From: Pseudomonas sp. ACM7
GTDB taxonomy: Bacteria > Pseudomonadota > Gammaproteobacteria > Pseudomonadales > Pseudomonadaceae
DNA: 64,000 nt
Assembly: GCF_004136015.1 (NCBI RefSeq)
Contig: NZ_CP024866.1
Coordinates: 1,174,807-1,238,806 of the forward strand
Reading direction: 5' to 3'
Both the position numbers and the translations under genes were made by a program. Shown piece by piece: positions 56,959 through 64,000 of the stretch; the first letter of the stretch is position 1; each line of letters starts with the position of its first letter. The notes under the pieces are model-generated. The model worked only from the letters and a program-made list of their open reading frames with translations. It searched no databases and had not been told where the DNA came from.

Positions 56959-59900
56959 TCAACCAAAGTCGCCGACTGCGCAACCCACCGAAAACCCCTC
57001 ACTGGAACTCACGGCGTCGTCTCCGGGGGGGGCGAGCAGCTTTTCCACCTCGCGTGCCAGATCCGGTCCGCCATCCCTGGCCAGATAGCGGACGGTCACA
57101 ATGATGTCGTTCAGAGTCGCAAGCATTGACGCTTGTTCTTCCTTGCCATGCCGGGGGAAGCTCAACGTCCAATTCGACACCGCACCGGTACCTTCGAAGG
57201 GCAGGTAACGGTCGTCGGTCGCCATGACGACCATGCCGTTATCGTCCAGGCCGGTGGAAACGCAGATCTGTTGGCTGTTGCGCACGTTGATCTTGATATC
57301 CGGCCCCGCCGCGCTGTCCTTCACGCCGTGCATGAACTGCACCGCTGAAAACAGTGGTTTTGTCAACGTATGGCTGCCACGCTGCACCAGAGTCGCTCGC
57401 ACGTCCTGATAAGGCCCCACCAATACTGGCAGCGAAACGCTGACCGAAATGATCTGCCGGCAGTAATGCCCCGGGTAATCGAAGTCGAACAGCTTTTGGG
57501 TGAGGTTAAAGTTCAGGCTGCCCGCCCCGTCGATGGGGTCAAATACCGTCAAGGCCTCCCGCCAATTGCCAAAGTCTTGGTCCGCCGCATGGACCGGATT
57601 ATCGAACAGCTGTCGCAACGACACCGTCTTGACCAGCTCCAGCCGCCGTTCGTGTCGTTTGAGGTACTCGCTTTCCAGCAACAGCAAGTCCAGTTTCAGC
57701 GACTCGGCCGCCGTCAGGCCGTGGTACTTCTCCATCCACACTTCCGGGCGAATAAAGGACTTTGAGTCATAGTCGCCGGTTTCGTAGCGCAGGCAGGTTT
57801 CAACGGTCTGACACAGTGAGATCACCGCATCATGGGCCGGAAAATAAAGGTTCTTCATCTGGCCCAGCATCCAGGAGCTGAGTTCGACCGTGGTCAAGCG
57901 CTCCTGTTTGTAAAACGTGTAAAGCGCCTGAGCCTGGGCACTCGCGGTTTCGGTCTGGCGCAGGCTGGCCGTGGCCGCGCTGATGGAGTGGTCATGAGCC
58001 AGCAGTTGCTGATCCATCGCCTGCAGTTCAAGCCTGGCCTGCTGGCTGTTGAAGTTCCAGTCTTGCTGGCGACGCCGGTACTGTTCGGAGCTGGCCATGC
58101 GGTCGGCGTCCATGAGCAAGCCTTCCGAGATCACTTGCATCCCGTAACCTACAGCACGAAAGGGACTGCCAATCTGATGACCGCCATTGGCCAGACCGAA
58201 GACATTGGGAAATGTATCGACAATGGCGCCCACGCCGTTCAACGCGGAACCCGTGGCAGCAAATATTTTGCTAGCCAGTATTTGATCCATGACCTCGTAT
58301 TCGACCACCGACACATTCTCGCGGGATAACTGCTCGAAATGCACCATGCGTGCCTGCACCTGCCCCCGGGTTTGCAACAACGCATTCCTGGCCTCTTGCA
58401 ACTGGCTGATGGTTTCCTTCTGAACATTTTCGGCAAAGGCACCCAACTCGATCAAATGGCTCTGTTGCAATTCCTCCTGCTGGCCGCGATCACGCTGCTC
58501 CATATGAAGGCGCAATTGCTCGCCAAAACGCGCATGGGTTTCCACGGCACGCAAGGCCATTTCCAGCATCGTGCGGAACCGATACGGTGGCACCACCAGT
58601 TGCCCCCCCATCCGTCGTGCCAGACCATCGGTGCCGGCCGCTTGTGCCCGCAACAGTTCCCGAGGGTCCGCTGGCGGCGCGTAAAGGGGCAGGGACAACG
58701 GTTTGCCATCCAGCGTCAGGTAGTGACGCAGGTTGAACATTCGTTGACTGATTTCACGGTAAGTATTCAGCCACTCCTGGTTGAGCGGTGCCCGAAAGAC
58801 GTTGACCCCCAGCATCTCCAGTCGGGGTCGGGTGGTCGTGCCCTGGGGCCAAGTGTCCGCCGACAGCACAAATGTTTGCTCGAACTCCCTCAATGTCTGA
58901 CGTTCGCCCAGTTCGCTAATCAGATCTTCGATGGGTTGGGGCACCCAATCGTTGGCCGTACCAAACTCAGGGGCTTCGCCCATCAGCGACTGCGCACGCA
59001 AGTAATGCAATTGCGCCGCCGCCAGACTGTCGCGGGTCAACTGCCGGTACAACCAGTCGCCCCATTCGATCAGCGTACGCACATACCCCATGAACAAGGC
59101 AATCTGGTAATGCCTGGGTTTGCCATAGGCAATGGCGTCCGGGTCATTGGGCAAGGCCAGTTCATGGGCAATGTCGCCCGGCAGGTTGAGCGGCCGGCAG
59201 CGCCAATAGTCGGGGGCGTCCGGCACACCGGGTTCGATGTCCGTAAAAGACTGCGCCTTCAATTGCGGATCGAACAGGTAATGACTCCAGCGCTGAGCCT
59301 CAAGAAAACGCCCTTCATCGCGCAGGCGATGGGTGACCAGGTGCACCAGGTGAAAAAACAACTCCCAGAAGTACAGCCCATTGCTGCCGTCGAAGGGGCC
59401 ATTGATTTCCACGGCACCACCGGGCAGCGCGGGTTCTGGCAAATGCTGGGTCGTCCAGTCCAGTACCGCCGCCACGGAAATATCTGCCCGGGCCACCAGT
59501 TGCGGGCCAATCAGCGTATTCAGTCGGGTGTAACGGAATTTTTGCCCGGCGATCGCATTATTGAAGTCCAGAAACTGCGCCGCCGAGTCGGTGCTTCGAT
59601 GGAGTTTTGGCACCACATACGTTTGCGGTAATGAGGACAGCTTCACATCGAAAGCGTTGCGACCGTGCCCCTCGGCCCCAAACACAAAAGGAATCGCCTT
59701 ATTGATGGGTAATTCACCACCACCGCGTTCTATTTTCATCCACGGTGTGCGCAGATTTCCGTCGATATTGAGCTTGCCTGTCCATGGTGCCGGGTCTACT
59801 TCTGTCGCGGTGGTGAATTCAAGTTTGAACGTCGCCTCCACGCCGCCAAGGTTCTTGTCGCAGGTCCCCCGCACCCGCAGGACGTCCTTCAGCGTGCCGG

Positions 59901-61122
59901 CTACCAACTCGCGCGCAATGGTCACCTCCAGCTTGAGGTGCTCATTCAGGTCTCCCGACTCGTTGGTTGTACTGTCCACCGTCAACGAAATGCGCTCCTG
60001 CGGCATGACGGAGAACTGCAACGTATCGCGGTCCTTGAACCGTACGTGCGCCAACTCCAACAGGGCGGCCATTTCGTTCGGCCGCTTGCGAAACAGCGTG
60101 TCACGGATCTCGTAGATGGAAGGCTTGCCGTCGTCATCCTCGTCCATCGATGAGAGGCCGGTGAAACACACCGCCAGTTTGTCATCCGCGCCGCGTTGCT
60201 CGGCAAACACCACCGCTACCAGACGCCCCGTTAACGGTTCAAAGTCCTTGTCGTACTGCGACTGGTGCAAAGTCACCGGAGCGGACCATTGCCCGCTGAT
60301 TGTCACGAAAGACGCCAGCACGTCCAGCCGCGCCGGCTCCACCTGCTGACCTTCATCGTTAGTCAGCGCCTCGGCCCAGGTGGCCCAGACCACGGACAAA
60401 CGTCCCCTCCAGAACACTGGACGAATATCCAGCATCGTTTCAGTCAACGGAATATCGATCGATTGCCACTCGCCCCAGGCCGTCGGGTTGACATAGTTCG
60501 GGTTTGCAGAGACATCGATCCGCGCCTTACGCCAGAAATACCGGTAAGGCGGAGTGCGCTCCCTGCCGATGAAATAATACGTGGCGTCCTTGAAGTCGCT
60601 GCGGTCGATATAACCGCTGAGCACCTCCATGTCACAGGTTTCCTGGAAGGCTCGCAAATACTCCTTGATCGCACTGTGCACGGAATCTTCGGTGAGCCGC
60701 GTCTGGTTCAGGTTGCTTTCAAGGGTTTTGAACAAACTCGTCCGTTTGATCCGCAACGAGGGATCGATAAAATTTTCCGGGTAATCCTCGACCATTTGAT
60801 TGGCGGCCCAGATATCAAAGCGACTTTGGATGTTCTGCCAGTACTCCACATCTTCAGGGTCGAAACGCGCCTCGGAATAACCCGGTTCCATGCCGTTGTA
60901 TACGCTGTTGATGTACTGCTGGACGCTGGCGATCGCCTGCGCCACATGAGTGGTCCGAGGCTCGGCACTGACCTGCGGGTCGACGAACAACAGCTCGTAC
61001 AAATCGTCCCGGGTCACCGGTTTTACGCCACCCGGTTGTGTAATCAGTCGTGTATTGCGCGCGAGGCTGGCGACGGCGTCGAGCAATGACTGAGCCATTG
61101 GGCCCTGGTTGGACATCGACAT
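56959..61122 (-). CDS. Tc toxin A subunit, C-terminal part (TcaB-like)
   Basis: 1387 residues. About 50-190 is the ABC-toxin N region (PGYSEARFDPEDVEYWQNIQ), 190-600 a neuraminidase-like beta region, then a region rich in helices (about 880-1080: QLQEARNALLQTRGQVQARM, LELQAMDQQLLAHDHSISAA) corresponding to the pore-forming coiled coil, and about 1084-1370 the TcB-binding domain (LSSWMLGQMKNLYFPAHDAV, FDFDYPGHYCRQIISVSVSL). The protein lacks the N-terminal VRP1-like part of a full TcA, which the upstream gene supplies. GGGAG six bases before ATG 61122 fixes the start. Confidence 0.92.
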   Translation of the reverse strand: MSMSNQGPMAQSLLDAVASLARNTRLITQPGGVKPVTRDDLYELLFVDPQVSAEPRTTHVAQAIASVQQYINSVYNGMEPGYSEARFDPEDVEYWQNIQSRFDIWAANQMVEDYPENFIDPSLRIKRTSLFKTLESNLNQTRLTEDSVHSAIKEYLRAFQETCDMEVLSGYIDRSDFKDATYYFIGRERTPPYRYFWRKARIDVSANPNYVNPTAWGEWQSIDIPLTETMLDIRPVFWRGRLSVVWATWAEALTNDEGQQVEPARLDVLASFVTISGQWSAPVTLHQSQYDKDFEPLTGRLVAVVFAEQRGADDKLAVCFTGLSSMDEDDDGKPSIYEIRDTLFRKRPNEMAALLELAHVRFKDRDTLQFSVMPQERISLTVDSTTNESGDLNEHLKLEVTIARELVAGTLKDVLRVRGTCDKNLGGVEATFKLEFTTATEVDPAPWTGKLNIDGNLRTPWMKIERGGGELPINKAIPFVFGAEGHGRNAFDVKLSSLPQTYVVPKLHRSTDSAAQFLDFNNAIAGQKFRYTRLNTLIGPQLVARADISVAAVLDWTTQHLPEPALPGGAVEINGPFDGSNGLYFWELFFHLVHLVTHRLRDEGRFLEAQRWSHYLFDPQLKAQSFTDIEPGVPDAPDYWRCRPLNLPGDIAHELALPNDPDAIAYGKPRHYQIALFMGYVRTLIEWGDWLYRQLTRDSLAAAQLHYLRAQSLMGEAPEFGTANDWVPQPIEDLISELGERQTLREFEQTFVLSADTWPQGTTTRPRLEMLGVNVFRAPLNQEWLNTYREISQRMFNLRHYLTLDGKPLSLPLYAPPADPRELLRAQAAGTDGLARRMGGQLVVPPYRFRTMLEMALRAVETHARFGEQLRLHMEQRDRGQQEELQQSHLIELGAFAENVQKETISQLQEARNALLQTRGQVQARMVHFEQLSRENVSVVEYEVMDQILASKIFAATGSALNGVGAIVDTFPNVFGLANGGHQIGSPFRAVGYGMQVISEGLLMDADRMASSEQYRRRQQDWNFNSQQARLELQAMDQQLLAHDHSISAATASLRQTETASAQAQALYTFYKQERLTTVELSSWMLGQMKNLYFPAHDAVISLCQTVETCLRYETGDYDSKSFIRPEVWMEKYHGLTAAESLKLDLLLLESEYLKRHERRLELVKTVSLRQLFDNPVHAADQDFGNWREALTVFDPIDGAGSLNFNLTQKLFDFDYPGHYCRQIISVSVSLPVLVGPYQDVRATLVQRGSHTLTKPLFSAVQFMHGVKDSAAGPDIKINVRNSQQICVSTGLDDNGMVVMATDDRYLPFEGTGAVSNWTLSFPRHGKEEQASMLATLNDIIVTVRYLARDGGPDLAREVEKLLAPPGDDAVSSSEGFSVGCAVGDFG

Positions 61123-61224
61123 GTTGGACTCCCATCCTGTTAACTCAATGCCTCAGCCCGACAACGGGCGCAGGGGCAACCGTGGTTTACCGAACGCCAG
61201 GGCCTGGTGGCCCCGGCGAGACAT

Positions 61225-64000
61225 TCAGCTCGCGGCAGGTTTTCTCAACGTGCCCGGCAAAAATAAAAGCTCGCTCACTTGCGAGCAATTGAGTGCCAAC
61301 TGGAAATCGCCATCGCGCACATCGGCGCAATCGATGAGCCAGGACAACGGTTCGCCCGGTTTAAACGCTTCGGTAGCGGCAAGCCTTGGCGTGAACGTTA
61401 TGCCCATTGCGGCGGCGCTATGGACGGCACTCCAGCCGACAACGGCGGTCGCCTTTTCCCTTTCGGGCAGCGCACTCACCGGCTCGATCTCCAGCCGGTA
61501 GCGACTGTTTCTCAGCAAGGGCAGCGTGTCGTTCACCTGTTCTACGGGGTGTTCGACGCCGTCCTCCAGCCTGAAGAGCTTGACGTCCCATATGAAAGCC
61601 GCCTCGACGGTCAGGTTGAAAACCTTCCCGGAGTCCTGGTCTTCCGGTTGTGCCGTTACCTTGTACGTCCCTTCGTTACTGACCTTGAATGGGAACGTCG
61701 AGCGCCCGGCCGAATCGGTTTCGATCGTAATGCTTTGGGGGGCGGCCCCTTTTTTCGAGCTCGATTCAATGCTCCATCTGACCGGATACTTCGTGATCGG
61801 ACGAGCACCGTCCGAGAGGCTGTCCTTGAGCTCGATCCAGAGCATGCTCGGCTCACGCGCCCCCGCGACAGGCGCCCTATAGTCGGTGGACCAGTCCGTA
61901 ATCAACACATCCTCAGCCACGAAGATCTCTATACGTTCCTGCAGACCGAGCGTGCCGACTTCCGCCGTCACCTCCGATTCACCTGCGCTGTCCAACCTGG
62001 ACGTCCAGACAGCACGACCGTGTTCATCGGTCTTCGCGGTTCCCACATTGATTCCCACACTCCATCGAACGTCGTAGCCCGCATACCCTTCACCGTCTAA
62101 CCCGATCACATCACATACCAACCGCAACGACCGGCCAGACACGGCTGCCGAATCGATATAAAAGGCTTTGATGCGGGGCTCATCGACAAATCTGATGTCG
62201 GTGAACACTGCGGCCTCCCCGCTGAGCGCATGGCGGGCAATGACTCTCTCCGCCCCCGGCTGCCGGCTCGTCAAGTACACTCTGGCGATACCCTCGCTGT
62301 TGGTGAAGGTTTCTTCCGGACTGATCGTGCCCAACATCGAGGACCAGGAAATCGGCTTGCCGATGGCCAGGTTTCCATATTCATCGATGACCCGCACCGA
62401 AACCCTGGCGGTGTCTTTTCCATCGGCCAGCAATTCGCGATCCGGCACGACCTCTTTACTGAACGTCTCAAAGTACAGAGCATCACCGCAATCAATCACT
62501 ACGGTGCCCGCATGGACCTCTTCACGCATGTCCAGCCTATACGACACATGAGCAGCGCCCATTTCACTGTCGGCCAGCAATCGGGTCGACGTCTTGCCCT
62601 CATGGTCGGTACGGGTGGCGTAATCCAACAGCACCCCGACTCCGCTGTGGCTCCAGTACACATCGACATACTTCATCAACTCACCGGCGAAGTTGCGCAG
62701 GACCAGAGTGAAGGTCGCCATTTCACCCGGCACATTGGCCACCAGTTTTTTGTTGTCCACCTGGCAACGTACATCAAGGCTTTGGCCGAACTCGCCAAGG
62801 GGCTCGTCCTGTCCGTCCACAGACGCCCGCGACAGGCTTTCCAGCGCACGCTCTGCGGCCTCGCGATAGGCTTCGTCGCTGCTTTTAGGCGTCAAACGTC
62901 CCAACGTCAGCAACGTTGTGAACCCCATGCCTGTCAGCTCCTCGCCTTCCAGTAATCGCAACAGCAACGCCAGTTGCGGCAGGTTGCGGATCAGCGGTTT
63001 GGGTGCCTCGGATCCGTCCTGCGCAGGCGGGTTGACATGGGCGGCGCACTCCAGAACGTCTCTGATGCCACAGCCGAAAAAGTCGGCCAACTTCCCGGCC
63101 GCCGCATCACGTACCAGGCTCAGGGCATCCTCGGAGAGGTCCTCGGGCAGTTGATTGACCATTTTCAAGTAGTCGAGCAGTTTCTCAGCCGGTTGCCTGG
63201 CCAGTTTCACGGCCCGACCGTACAGAGTCAGATAGAAGATGGTTCTGAGTGACAGCTCGCTTCTGTCCTCCACGCCGAACCAGGTCGATTGTCCACCTTC
63301 CAGGTACTGCACCAACATCGCCGAACTGAGCTTGATCTCGCGGGCCACGCTACTGCGCCGGCTCAATTCGACGAGCAACCGCAAAAACTCCCGTCGCTCG
63401 GACTCCTCAGGTTCAGGGGGCTCAACCGGCTCCTCGGCGGCTTCCGCCGGCAGGCCTGCGGGAATGGCCTTGATCGCCTGGTCAAGGAGTTGATAGACAT
63501 TACCGCCCGACCAGTCGATAACCGGCAATACCAGGTCCGAAGACAACTCCAGATACACCGCAAAACTTTCCTGCACCACCGTGCGCTGTCCCGTCCGGGT
63601 CTTTAATACCGCCGTCAGGATGGTGTCTTCTACCCAGGGCATGCTCTCTAACGGAACGCCGGCGGCCTTCACTGCCGCATTGATTTCCACACTGGCGCGG
63701 TCCCGGTAACTGTTTTCGGACTCCCCGCTCCGGCCGATTATCAGCCCGGCACCGTCCACCAACTCTGCAAGCAGCTGCATCCAGCCTCGAAGGGGCTTGT
63801 CGGGTGGTACCCCTGCGTCCAGCAGTAGCACTTCGCTCATGCGTACCGGTTGCAGCTGGGTATTCAATTGCTCCAGCAACTTGAGTTCCGCATCGGCCGC
63901 CGCCACCGGCACCTGCACCGGCTGCACATGCTGCATCAGCCACATTGCGCTCAACTGTTCGTGCCGGCTCCAAAACACTGCCGTAAGCGCTGCATGGATA
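61225..64000 (-). CDS. Tc toxin A subunit, N-terminal part (TcaA-like), partial
   Basis: At least 925 codons; the frame is open to the window edge, so the N-terminus is missing. The visible first 380 residues are helical (ELSLRTIFYLTLYGRAVKLA, LPEDLSEDALSLVRDAAAGK), consistent with the shell of TcA/VRP1 proteins. The C-terminal 530 residues hold about four Ig-like domains (for example VSVRVIDEYGNLAIGKPISW, Big_1-like) and end with the second module type (LSWLIDCADVRDGDFQLALN) shared with the accessory protein. The gap to the TcaB-like gene is about 100 bases. Assignment rests on its partner and architecture. Confidence 0.65.
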   Translation of the reverse strand, partial: IHAALTAVFWSRHEQLSAMWLMQHVQPVQVPVAAADAELKLLEQLNTQLQPVRMSEVLLLDAGVPPDKPLRGWMQLLAELVDGAGLIIGRSGESENSYRDRASVEINAAVKAAGVPLESMPWVEDTILTAVLKTRTGQRTVVQESFAVYLELSSDLVLPVIDWSGGNVYQLLDQAIKAIPAGLPAEAAEEPVEPPEPEESERREFLRLLVELSRRSSVAREIKLSSAMLVQYLEGGQSTWFGVEDRSELSLRTIFYLTLYGRAVKLARQPAEKLLDYLKMVNQLPEDLSEDALSLVRDAAAGKLADFFGCGIRDVLECAAHVNPPAQDGSEAPKPLIRNLPQLALLLRLLEGEELTGMGFTTLLTLGRLTPKSSDEAYREAAERALESLSRASVDGQDEPLGEFGQSLDVRCQVDNKKLVANVPGEMATFTLVLRNFAGELMKYVDVYWSHSGVGVLLDYATRTDHEGKTSTRLLADSEMGAAHVSYRLDMREEVHAGTVVIDCGDALYFETFSKEVVPDRELLADGKDTARVSVRVIDEYGNLAIGKPISWSSMLGTISPEETFTNSEGIARVYLTSRQPGAERVIARHALSGEAAVFTDIRFVDEPRIKAFYIDSAAVSGRSLRLVCDVIGLDGEGYAGYDVRWSVGINVGTAKTDEHGRAVWTSRLDSAGESEVTAEVGTLGLQERIEIFVAEDVLITDWSTDYRAPVAGAREPSMLWIELKDSLSDGARPITKYPVRWSIESSSKKGAAPQSITIETDSAGRSTFPFKVSNEGTYKVTAQPEDQDSGKVFNLTVEAAFIWDVKLFRLEDGVEHPVEQVNDTLPLLRNSRYRLEIEPVSALPEREKATAVVGWSAVHSAAAMGITFTPRLAATEAFKPGEPLSWLIDCADVRDGDFQLALNCSQVSELLFLPGTLRKPAAS

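Overview
The window is about 64 kb of GC-rich chromosome from a Pseudomonas, most likely of the P. fluorescens group. The evidence is gene order and protein similarity: tol-pal/ruv, yajQ-panE-sensor kinase, mutT-GST-argJ-secA and purU-mvaT-sbcB all occur in orders I know from Pseudomonas. MvaT is a Pseudomonas-type silencer, and two families of REP-like palindrome pairs are scattered between genes. There are no transposases, prophage genes or CRISPR arrays. Most of the window is conserved core genome.

Layout. 1-4.1 kb: glycine cleavage and serine degradation (gcvP 3' part, sdaA, gcvT). 4.1-8.3 kb: a cold-shock gene, an RDD membrane protein, nadA, tRNA-Lys(TTT) and queosine genes queC/queE. 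8.4-16.3 kb, minus strand: cpoB(ybgF)-pal-tolB-tolA-tolR-tolQ-ybgC (cell-envelope constriction machine) and ruvB-ruvA-ruvC (Holliday junction resolution). 16.3-22.3 kb: a YebC-family regulator, aspS, an FmdB zinc ribbon, an RHH protein, a Dps-like ferritin, an unusual membrane/cold-shock fusion, slyX and a HIT protein. 22.2-31.5 kb: a long non-coding stretch, an OprD-family porin, an MscS channel, yajQ, panE, an orphan hybrid-free sensor kinase, a cobalamin adenosyltransferase, a Nudix-ThiE fusion and a GST. 31.6-40.1 kb: argJ, secA, dciA-like DUF721, a HerA/DUF853 ATPase and a chemoreceptor. 40.2-43.1 kb: a tightly coupled glycosyltransferase / DUF2334 deacetylase-like / UPF0104 membrane protein operon. 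43.2-46.6 kb: a small acidic protein, purU, mvaT and sbcB. 46.7-53.6 kb: a MoxR-type operon (RDD, SpoIIM, DUF4129, DUF4350, MoxR, DUF58).

53.7-64.0 kb, minus strand, is the accessory part. It holds a split Tc (toxin complex) A subunit: an N-terminal TcaA-like protein that runs off the window edge and carries several Ig-like domains, followed by a 1387-residue TcaB-like protein with the neuraminidase-like, helical pore and TcB-binding regions. Nineteen bases downstream lies a third, 1061-residue protein that I do not recognise as a canonical Tc component. It is built from a jelly-roll-like N-terminus and tandem pairs of Ig-like modules. The same module pair also ends the TcaA-like protein, so the third protein is probably a dedicated accessory or binding component of this Tc system. 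No TcB or TcC gene is visible here.

Start codons were chosen from Shine-Dalgarno spacing, overlaps with the upstream gene and family length; several are GTG (tolQ, tolB, ruvA, ruvB, the HIT gene, the Nudix-ThiE gene, the glycosyltransferase) and one is probably TTG. All assignments are from reading the sequence, without database searches.
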